A stretch of 64,000 bases of DNA from Arcanobacterium pinnipediorum (lineage in GTDB: Bacteria; Actinomycetota; Actinomycetes; Actinomycetales; Actinomycetaceae). This document shows, one piece after another, positions 10,422 to 17,504 of the stretch. The notes beneath the pieces were generated by a model, which was given only the letters and a program-made list of their open reading frames with translations, did not search any database and was not told where the DNA came from. The stretch lies in NCBI RefSeq assembly GCF_023973165.1, contig NZ_CP099547.1, positions 1 through 64,000 on the forward strand. Direction: 5' to 3'. Position numbers and translations under genes: made by a program. Positions within the stretch are counted from its first letter, which is position 1. Every line of letters starts with the position of its first letter.

Positions 10422-10495
10422 GGGCCTATAGCTCAGTCGGTTAGAGCGCTACACTGATAATGTAGAGGTCGATGGTTCGAGTCCATCTAGGCCCA
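10422..10495 (+). tRNA. tRNA-Ile (GAT anticodon)
   Basis: The 74-base sequence folds as a full cloverleaf. The acceptor arm GGGCCTA pairs with TAGGCCC, the D-arm region is GCTCAGTCGGTTAGAGC, the anticodon loop CTGATAA carries GAT at 10456-10458, and the T-arm contains GGTTCGAGTCC. A discriminator A ends the gene and CCA is not encoded. It stands alone, not inside an rRNA operon. Confidence 0.97.
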
Positions 10496-10517
10496 CGCTA
10501 TGTGAGAAGGAGGAGCA

Positions 10518-10637
10518 GTGAAGAAATTCGTTCTCGTCTCTCTCGCAATAGTTGGGGGATATGCATTATTCCTCAAAGCATCGCAAACGATGCAACTACA
10601 GGCCACCTGGAATTCCGTGGCGGATCCTGTAGAATAG
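10518..10637 (+). CDS. DLW-39 family small protein
   Basis: A 39-residue product from a GTG start with a very strong ribosome binding site (GAAGGAGGAG, 10505-10514). It begins MKKFVLVSLA, a short hydrophobic helix, and ends with a polar tail containing ATWNSVADPVE. Actinobacteria often encode a 39-residue protein, named DLW-39 for its length and a conserved Asp-Leu-Trp, between the tRNA-Ile and tRNA-Ala genes after gyrA. Position, length, hydrophobic start and a Trp followed by an acidic tail all fit, although here the motif reads ATW rather than DLW. Function is unknown. Confidence 0.82.
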   Translation: MKKFVLVSLAIVGGYALFLKASQTMQLQATWNSVADPVE

Positions 10638-10661
10638 CTTTCGAACATAACAGTTCGAAAA

Positions 10662-10734
10662 GGGGCTATGGCGCAGCTGGTAGCGCATCTGCTTTGCAAG
10701 CAGAGGGTCAGGGGTTCGAGTCCCCTTAGCTCCA
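10662..10734 (+). tRNA. tRNA-Ala (TGC anticodon)
   Basis: The 73-base sequence folds as a cloverleaf. The acceptor GGGGCTA pairs with TAGCTCC (one G-T pair), the D-loop contains GCTGGTAGC, the anticodon loop TTTGCAA carries TGC at 10695-10697, and the T-arm GGGTTCGAGTCCC is present. The discriminator is A with no encoded CCA. It is followed after 6 bases by a strong terminator. Confidence 0.97.
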
Positions 10735-10740
10735 CAATTT

Positions 10741-10780
10741 ACCCACTCACGTTGATAGCAGTTCGCGTGAGTGGGTTTTT
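10741..10780 (+). terminator. Rho-independent terminator after tRNA-Ala
   Basis: A perfect 11-base-pair stem, ACCCACTCACG with CGTGAGTGGGT, has a 14-base loop and runs directly into TTTT. It ends the tRNA transcript. Confidence 0.9.
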
Positions 10781-10993
10781 GTATGTCATGGGTTTCTTTT
10801 TAGAACGGAAATGACCGTGAAAATTCTTGCCCGTCCGCTAAAGTGCTGATATCGGGCAGATACGCCATCGCTATTGTTTTTCATGGCCGGCTATCCCATT
10901 CAATCTGCCCTAACAGTCTTTACAGACCAATCAAATTCGGTTTCATTAGGAAATGTCGGGTTTCTACGGTTGGTGATGAGATTTGTCTGTCGC

Positions 10994-11057
10994 AAAACCG
11001 GGGTATATGGGGCGATGTCCTCATATACGGGGTGATCACCCCATATACCCCGGTTTT
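10994..11057. repeat. 64-base palindromic element, copy 1
   Basis: The outer 19 bases pair perfectly (10994-11012 with 11039-11057, from AAAACCGGGG to CCCCGGTTTT) and the inner part pairs imperfectly around a TCATATA core. A related element of the same length lies at 47435-47498, with base changes that preserve pairing. It sits in the 461-base gap between the tRNA-Ala terminator and the beta-galactosidase gene. That gap otherwise shows no convincing gene, only a short GGC-TTTC-GCC-TTTTT hairpin near 11190-11210 and a GAGG ribosome binding site before 11242. Confidence 0.85.
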
Positions 11058-11241
11058 GGAACAACTTCTGGTCTTATCCGAGCCGGGATTCATGCGAGCT
11101 GGAAATCTGCCACGCAGGCAGTGGCTTAAAAAATTAGTCGAAATAGAGTGCCAAACTGACTCCATAAAACCAGATAAATAAGGTACTGTGTGACTTAGGC
11201 TTTCGCCTTTTTCATATTTCAATGACGAAATGAGGAAATGA

Positions 11242-14200
11242 ATGACTACTTCGCGAGCCACTTTCTGGCGGCGTAGTGCATCTATCAGCACACTAGCTTT
11301 GTTCTTCAGTATGCTCACGATGCCCACGGCCACTGCGGCCCAAGATTATAGTGATCTCAACACCGATACCCAAATGGCTTCTGCGCCAGAAGTGGTGTAC
11401 ACGAAATCACTGAGCGCTTCACAGCGAGTCCATAACATCAACCACGGATGGAAATTTAAACTCGGCGACGAAAGCGGTGCACAGTCACCAAACTATTCTG
11501 ATGCCACGTGGCGGAATCTGAATCTTCCCCATGACTATTCCATCGAACAAACATTCACCCCGCAAGGTGAAGCTGAGAGTGGATATTTGCTTGGTGGAAT
11601 CGGCTGGTACCGCAAGAATCTGCAATTAGATGAGACGTTTACCAATAAGCAGATCAATCTTAATTTCGACGGCATTTATATGGATGCCACGATCTATGTC
11701 AATGGCACTGAAATTGCCAACCATCCATATGGATACACCCCATTTTCGGTAGATATCACGAAGTATGTGAAAATCGGATCCAATAATGTTATCGCGGTGA
11801 AGGTCAATCATGAGTTGCCCTCAAGCCGGTGGTATTCAGGATCGGGAATCTATCGCAATGTGGATTTAGTTGTTACCGATAAAGTCCACGTCAATCATGA
11901 CGGCGTTACCGTTATGGCACCGAATCTGGCATCTATGAGTGATGGTGCTACCGATATTTCCATCAAAACTCGCCTTGCTAATGAGTCCGATACACAAAAA
12001 ACAGTCCGGGTGGCACATCGGCTAACGACTCTCGATGGCCAAACTGTTTTAGGTACAAGCCAAGGCCAAAATCTCACCCTTGCAGCGCAGGCTACTGCCG
12101 AAGATACCGCCACGTTTAACGCCACCGGAATTACGTTGTGGAGCCTTGAAAATCCGCAACGCTACATGGTTACTACCACAGTTTCGGATGACGAAGGTCG
12201 AGTTATTGACACGGTAACTACCAAGACTGGCTTCCGTATTATTGACTTTGATGCTAACACCGGGTTCATGCTCAATGGTGAGAAGATGAAGCTCAAGGGT
12301 GTATCTATGCATCACGATCAAGGTGCTCTCGGTGCCCGAGCATATCGCGCTGCGATCGCACGCCAGATCGATATTTTGAAAGAGATGGGTACCAACGCAA
12401 TTCGTGTCACCCACAATCCAGCATCGCGTGATTTGATCGATTTAGCTGATGAAAAAGGTATGCTGATTGTCGAAGAAATTTTCGACGGGTTCCAGTATCC
12501 GAAGAACGGAAATTACAATGATTATTCCCGGTTCTTTGAAAAGGCAGTGCCAGAAAACACGGCACTAGAAAACGTTGCCCCAGGTTCAACGTGGGCGCAG
12601 TTCGATTTGGAAACCACCCTTCGTCGAGACATTAATGCCCCATCTGTGATCATGTGGTCGTTGGGTAACGAAATTGGGGAAGGCACTGGCGCATATACCT
12701 CGATGTCGAACTACACGGCACAACAAGCTAACCTGATTCGTTGGGCACAAGCCCTTGATACCACTCGACCAGTGACCCGTGGCGATAATAACCTCAAACG
12801 CCCGTATGCTCCCGAAGCAGCTACTCTTATGGATGGGATCGCGCAAGCCGGCGGCACGGTTGGCTTAAACTATGTGGCTGGAGATAAGTATGATTCGCTG
12901 CATAACCAGCATCCGCAATGGTTGATTTATGGTTCGGAAACAGCATCCTCAGTCAATAGCCGTGGCGTCTACAACCGCGTCAGTGATAGCGGTCAAACCC
13001 GAGATAAGCTCCTTACTTCCTACGATAAGTCTAAGGTTGGCTGGGGAGCCTACGCTTCGGAAGCCTGGTATGACGTTATCACTCGTGATTTCGTGGCTGG
13101 TGAATTCGTTTGGACTGGATTCGACTACATCGGTGAGCCGACGTTCTGGTGGGGTGGATCTCCGGGTGCAGTTGGCCCGTGGCCATCACCGAAGAGCTCC
13201 TACTTCGGCATCATTGACACCGCCGGTTTCCCCAAAGATTCCTACTATTTGTATCAAAGCCAGTGGAACGACGACGTTCACACCCTCCACATTTTGCCGG
13301 CATGGAACTCTAACGTGGTCGCAAAAAATGGCGGCAACGTCAAGGTCGATGTGTATTCTGATGCGCACAGCGTCGAATTGTTCTTCACCGGTAGCGACGG
13401 TGTGCGCACCTCGCTAGGTGAAAAGACGTTCACCACGAAAACAACTACCGCTGGCTACACCTACAACATTGTTGAAGGTAACGATGCAAAGCCTACCGCT
13501 CACGAAAATCTCTACATGACCTGGGAAGTTCCCTATGCTGATGGAACTCTCGAAGCGGTTGGTAAAGATAGTGCGGGCACTGTTATTGCTAACACTGTTG
13601 GACGTAACCGGGTAACAACCGCGGGTCCCGCGGCTGCGTTGAACGTTTCGGTTGATCGTACAACTATTGCTGCCGACGGCGATGATCTGGCATACATTGA
13701 AGTCACCGTTGTTGATCGGGACGGCAATCCAGTACCGGATGCCAACAACGAGATCAGCTTTACGATCACCGGAGCTGGCACTTTGATGGGAACCGACAAC
13801 GGCGAACACGCTGATCACACGCCATACTATTCCCACCAACGTCGTGCGTTTTCTGGAAAAGCATTAGCGATCGCCCAATCGACCACGGAAGGCGGCTCCT
13901 TCACTGTCACTGCAACTGCTGCAGGTATGGAACCACAAACGGTAACCGTGACTACCACTGGTAGCGCCGATGATGCTACCGAGTCATCCTCAATTGATCA
14001 CTACGTCTATCCGCGTACGCTTTACGTCAAGACTGGAAATGCTCCGGTGTTACCACAAAGCGTTGAGGCGCATGGTAAGGATGGCAGCACCAGCCAAGCT
14101 GCCGTAACCTGGGATGCGATCAGCCAAGATCAGTACGCAACGGCTGGAAACTTCGTCGTATCGGGTACAACTGATGCTGGGGATACCATCGCGATCAACG

Positions 14201-15975
14201 TCGTCGTGATTGACACTGTTGGCGGGGTGCTCAACTATTCGACTACCGAACCGTTGAATACTCAGCCTCAATTGCCTAGCCAGCGCCAAGCCGTTATGCC
14301 AGATGGTAGTGTGCTCGCCACGTCCTTCCCAGTAACATGGGAAGACCTTTCGGCTAAGGATTGGTCGGCGCCCGGAATCGTTACTGTTACAGGAACAACC
14401 ACTATTTTCGGGCAAGAATATCCAGTTACGGCTTCGGTGCGTATGCAAGAAGCAACGGTGGCAGTTGGTGACAATCTAGCTCCGGCAGCACAATCGTTGA
14501 CCCAGTCAATTACTGATCCGGCTAAACAGTCTGACACATTGGAAGCTGTACGTGACGGCAAGACTGCTGTGCCAGGCTTTGGTGGTGGCGGACCAAACCC
14601 GAACGTGTGGACTAACTACCAAAATTCCCAAGATACTGACGAAACTTCGACGGCGTTGACCTTCGGTTACGATACGCCACAACAGTTTAGCCAGTTCCAG
14701 GTGTGGTTCTTCGAAGATCAATGGTCAGCGAACTTCCCGGCTGCGAACACCACTGAGTTCTTTATGCGTGATACTGAAGAACAAGACTGGCAGCCGATCG
14801 CAGTTACGGAGTCGATTGGTCAAGCTCAAGGAAACGTTAAGCCTTACACCTTTACCTTAGAGCCGGTAACGACGACGTACCTCAAAGTCGTGGTCCACAA
14901 TAAGGAAGGCGGTCGCACGGCGCGGCCGAACGTCAAGCCAGTTACGGGTATTTCTGAGATTTTACTCAATGGAGTTACCCAGTCTTACACGACAAATACG
15001 ACGGCGAATTTGGATTCCGTAACACTAAATGGTGCGGAGCTCTCGAGTGAGGCGTTGGCTGCTGGAATGTTTGTTTCTCCTGCGCCTGGTCCAGATACGC
15101 TCACGGCTACTGCACAAGATAATGCTGCGGTGACAATTTTGCCGATGCATAAGAAGGTATCGCGTATCATCGTTGAATCTGAAGATCACCTTACGATGAA
15201 TACGTTTGAGATTACCTACACTGGGGGAACAGATGATACTACTCCAGACGTGCCGGATACTCCAGATACTCCAGACACCCCGGATACCCCGGATACTCCA
15301 GATACTCCTGGTACTCCGGATACTCCGTCAATCGCTGATGGCCCGGTTTACGCTGATTCGGCCGCAGTTGCTCAGGCAATTGCCGATGGCAGTGTGAGTG
15401 TGGCTGGTCAATACAGTGTTGCTCGTGGTCAGAGCGTCAACGTCTCGTTCACTGGTTTGACTGCCGATACTGCAGCGCGTGCATACATGTACTCACTGCC
15501 GGTTCGGTTAGCCGACATGGTTGCCGATAGTGCGGGGATTGTTAAGGTCTATCCGATTAGTGTTGGCAAGGATGTTGAACTTGGCACGCATTACGTTGTT
15601 GCTGTGTCTAACGTGGCTGGCACTCAGCCAGTATCTGTTGTGAAGTTGATGGTTGTTGATAATCCTGAAACCCCCGGCAATACTGATACCCCCGGTAACA
15701 CTGATACCCCCGGTAACACTGATACCTCCGGTAACACTGATAACCCGGGCAACACCGGCGATGACGCAACCGGAAACGGAAAGGGTAGCGAGGATGGTAA
15801 GACTACTGGAAACGGTAAGACTACCGGGAATGGATCGTCAGATTCTACCTCTTCCTCAACCACAACCTCTGGCAAGATATTGGCAAAGACCGGTATTTCA
15901 GTTCTAGGTCTAGGAATCCTCATGGCAGCTTTGCTTGCTGGTGGCGCGATGGCCGTATTGGTTCGTCGTGACTAG
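11242..15975 (+). CDS. Cell-wall anchored beta-galactosidase, GH2, multidomain
   Basis: A secreted enzyme of 1577 residues, predicted to remove beta-galactose from glycans at the cell surface. A signal peptide (about 1-33, ending TATAA) is followed by the GH2 sugar-binding, Ig-like and TIM-barrel domains. The acid/base is probably Glu477 in SLGNEIG, and the nucleophile Glu621 in GEFVWTGFDY. After the barrel come GH2 C-terminal and Ig-like domains, two bacterial Ig-like (Big_4 type) segments (about 910-1075), an F5/8 type C-like domain (about 1077-1246), Pro-Asp-Thr repeats (about 1334-1363), and a Gly-Asn-Thr-rich wall spacer. It ends with a sortase signal LAKTG (1547-1551), a hydrophobic helix and RRD. 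The start ATG has GAGG upstream. LAKTG departs from classical LPXTG at the second residue. Confidence 0.93.
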   Translation: MTTSRATFWRRSASISTLALFFSMLTMPTATAAQDYSDLNTDTQMASAPEVVYTKSLSASQRVHNINHGWKFKLGDESGAQSPNYSDATWRNLNLPHDYSIEQTFTPQGEAESGYLLGGIGWYRKNLQLDETFTNKQINLNFDGIYMDATIYVNGTEIANHPYGYTPFSVDITKYVKIGSNNVIAVKVNHELPSSRWYSGSGIYRNVDLVVTDKVHVNHDGVTVMAPNLASMSDGATDISIKTRLANESDTQKTVRVAHRLTTLDGQTVLGTSQGQNLTLAAQATAEDTATFNATGITLWSLENPQRYMVTTTVSDDEGRVIDTVTTKTGFRIIDFDANTGFMLNGEKMKLKGVSMHHDQGALGARAYRAAIARQIDILKEMGTNAIRVTHNPASRDLIDLADEKGMLIVEEIFDGFQYPKNGNYNDYSRFFEKAVPENTALENVAPGSTWAQFDLETTLRRDINAPSVIMWSLGNEIGEGTGAYTSMSNYTAQQANLIRWAQALDTTRPVTRGDNNLKRPYAPEAATLMDGIAQAGGTVGLNYVAGDKYDSLHNQHPQWLIYGSETASSVNSRGVYNRVSDSGQTRDKLLTSYDKSKVGWGAYASEAWYDVITRDFVAGEFVWTGFDYIGEPTFWWGGSPGAVGPWPSPKSSYFGIIDTAGFPKDSYYLYQSQWNDDVHTLHILPAWNSNVVAKNGGNVKVDVYSDAHSVELFFTGSDGVRTSLGEKTFTTKTTTAGYTYNIVEGNDAKPTAHENLYMTWEVPYADGTLEAVGKDSAGTVIANTVGRNRVTTAGPAAALNVSVDRTTIAADGDDLAYIEVTVVDRDGNPVPDANNEISFTITGAGTLMGTDNGEHADHTPYYSHQRRAFSGKALAIAQSTTEGGSFTVTATAAGMEPQTVTVTTTGSADDATESSSIDHYVYPRTLYVKTGNAPVLPQSVEAHGKDGSTSQAAVTWDAISQDQYATAGNFVVSGTTDAGDTIAINVVVIDTVGGVLNYSTTEPLNTQPQLPSQRQAVMPDGSVLATSFPVTWEDLSAKDWSAPGIVTVTGTTTIFGQEYPVTASVRMQEATVAVGDNLAPAAQSLTQSITDPAKQSDTLEAVRDGKTAVPGFGGGGPNPNVWTNYQNSQDTDETSTALTFGYDTPQQFSQFQVWFFEDQWSANFPAANTTEFFMRDTEEQDWQPIAVTESIGQAQGNVKPYTFTLEPVTTTYLKVVVHNKEGGRTARPNVKPVTGISEILLNGVTQSYTTNTTANLDSVTLNGAELSSEALAAGMFVSPAPGPDTLTATAQDNAAVTILPMHKKVSRIIVESEDHLTMNTFEITYTGGTDDTTPDVPDTPDTPDTPDTPDTPDTPGTPDTPSIADGPVYADSAAVAQAIADGSVSVAGQYSVARGQSVNVSFTGLTADTAARAYMYSLPVRLADMVADSAGIVKVYPISVGKDVELGTHYVVAVSNVAGTQPVSVVKLMVVDNPETPGNTDTPGNTDTPGNTDTSGNTDNPGNTGDDATGNGKGSEDGKTTGNGKTTGNGSSDSTSSSTTTSGKILAKTGISVLGLGILMAALLAGGAMAVLVRRD

Positions 15976-16002
15976 TCGCTAAGCGCTAAATTCCGAGCGA
16001 AT

Positions 16003-16060
16003 AACGGCGGGATCGAGTATCGCAGTCCATACGTGGCACTGCATACTTGGTCCCGCCGTT
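16003..16060 (+). terminator. Possible terminator after the beta-galactosidase gene
   Basis: AACGGCGGGA (16003-16012) pairs perfectly with TCCCGCCGTT (16051-16060), but the loop is long (38 bases) and only a short T run follows. It lies just downstream of the stop codon, so termination is plausible. Confidence 0.4.
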
Positions 16061-16128
16061 TGCACACCGTATCACAGTATCGTCGTTCCGTTACAGGATT
16101 AGTTTTCGAAGTGGTTTAAGATAATCTC

Positions 16129-16701
16129 GTGCTGGATATATATTTTGAAACTTTAACTGCCCTGACCGACGATCAACTTCGAGAAGACATCCTCGCATTG
16201 TGGCAACACAATAGTGAGTTGGGAGCATCTGTGGGTGCTCAGCCAGGGGCGCCACGTAGTCGATATGAAGAGCTCCTTGCCGGGCATGAAGAATCGATGG
16301 CCGCTAATCGTGGTTGGCTCTATGTGATGCGGGAAAAGCAAACCGATAAGTTACTGGGTTTCGCGTGGTGGATTATTGGCATACCCGAAGGCAATCCGAA
16401 CCATATCGCTACTATCAAGCGTTTTCAGGTTGATCCCAATTATCAAGGGCAAGGGTTGGGCCGGAAGTTTATGGACTATATCCATTCGGGTGAGGTTCTT
16501 GACCAGTTGGGTGAGCAGGTTGATTTCTTGCATCTTCAATTCCGGGCCGGTCGCGGTTTGGGGAAGTTTTATGCCAGTTACGGCTACGAAGTTAATGTTC
16601 GCTGGGATCTGATTCGGCGAAACGACGACGGAGAGTATGACGGTTGGCTTGAAATGATGCGTCGCCGAGATGGCGGGCCGTTACCAGGGTTGCGGTTGTA
16701 G
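16129..16701 (+). CDS. GNAT family N-acetyltransferase
   Basis: A 190-residue protein of the GNAT fold, which transfers an acyl group from acyl-CoA to an amine; the substrate cannot be told. The acetyl-CoA binding motif A is visible as FQVDPNYQGQGLGRKFMDYI (near residues 102-121), preceded by the beta-strand LLGFAWWIIG and followed by the C-terminal strand and helix (KFYASYGYEV). The start is GTG with no ribosome binding site; a TAAGAT at 16117-16122 is spaced so that transcription could begin on the GTG itself. It stands alone, and the TetR gene converges on it. Confidence 0.85.
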   Translation: MLDIYFETLTALTDDQLREDILALWQHNSELGASVGAQPGAPRSRYEELLAGHEESMAANRGWLYVMREKQTDKLLGFAWWIIGIPEGNPNHIATIKRFQVDPNYQGQGLGRKFMDYIHSGEVLDQLGEQVDFLHLQFRAGRGLGKFYASYGYEVNVRWDLIRRNDDGEYDGWLEMMRRRDGGPLPGLRL

Positions 16702-16702
16702 G

Positions 16703-17386
16703 TCAGATTGCTACGGTCAGGCGTACGAGCACTGTTGGGAGTGTGCGTACCAAATAGGCGCTTAGGTCTTCGTCGTGGAGAGTTAGGGCCAGATTCATGG
16801 ATCTGTCAGCTAGGGCGAGGATCATATTGACGGTGTCGCTTGCGGAAATGAGGCTGCGCCGGCCGATATCGGCTAGTTTAGTTTCGATGACGTCAGCAAG
16901 TTGTGTTTTGAATTCTTCTGCGCCTTCATGTAGCGGATTGTCTTTTCCTGGCGTGCGTACGAGATAGGTGGAAAATTCGGCAAGCAATAGGTAGAAGTCT
17001 CGTGAGATGGGCAGTGCAGAGAGAATTTTCGAGGCTAATAATTTAGTGTTTGTTAGCGTTTTATCGTCGGAAGATCCGTCACTGGATGGTACATCGGCTT
17101 GGGTGAATGCCTCCATCGTGGTTGTCAGAATTCGACTCCATTGATCGGCGGCAAGATGGTGAATGAAGTGGTCCATATCGGCAAAGTTAGAATAAAATGC
17201 GCCGCGAGAAAATCCTGCCTCTTCGCAAATATCTCCCACAGATGTTCCCAGGATTCCTTTTTTAATAAAGAGAATCGAGCCAGCCTGCAAAAGTTTTTCG
17301 CGGGTGCGCTTCCGGCGTGCTGACAGTGGTGTCACTGCAAGTTTTGCGATCGTCTCACGACGAATTGAATGACCTCGGCGTGCCAT
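16703..17386 (-). CDS. TetR family transcriptional regulator
   Basis: A 227-residue repressor-type protein. The N-terminal HTH spans about residues 20-70, with the TetR pattern SILFIKKGILGTSVGDICEE followed by AGFSRGAFYSNF. The C-terminal ligand-binding and dimer region is helical. The ATG has a good AAGGAG site. It is divergent from the YhgE/Pip membrane protein gene across 118 bases that carry two related palindromes, so it very likely controls that gene and itself. The effector is unknown. Confidence 0.9.
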   Translation of the reverse strand: MARRGHSIRRETIAKLAVTPLSARRKRTREKLLQAGSILFIKKGILGTSVGDICEEAGFSRGAFYSNFADMDHFIHHLAADQWSRILTTTMEAFTQADVPSSDGSSDDKTLTNTKLLASKILSALPISRDFYLLLAEFSTYLVRTPGKDNPLHEGAEEFKTQLADVIETKLADIGRRSLISASDTVNMILALADRSMNLALTLHDEDLSAYLVRTLPTVLVRLTVAI

Positions 17387-17428
17387 AACTACTCCTTTAT
17401 GTATTGACTTTAGTCTACCCCATCACTC

Positions 17429-17470
17429 GATACAGGTGTGTATTGAATATTGAAGATACACAGGTGTATC
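17429..17470. promoter_or_regulatory. Paired TetR operator palindromes
   Basis: GATACAC-AG-GTGTATC (17455-17470) is a perfect palindrome with 7-base arms. A second related site, ATACA-GGTG-TGTAT (17430-17443), lies just upstream with its centre about 26 bases away. Both share the GATACA(C)/(G)TGTAT core. They sit between the divergent TetR and YhgE/Pip genes, which is where TetR operators are usually found. The binding assignment is inferred. Confidence 0.75.
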
Positions 17471-17504
17471 GTGAGTTTCGGTTAGACAATGAGGAGTAAA
17501 CATT

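Noticed and set aside
10422..10734. Part of an rRNA operon
   Set aside because: tRNA-Ile and tRNA-Ala often lie between 16S and 23S genes, but no rRNA sequence flanks them here and a terminator follows.
10843..11181. A 112-codon open frame upstream of the beta-galactosidase gene
   Set aside because: It runs through the palindromic repeat, has no ribosome binding site and no family pattern.
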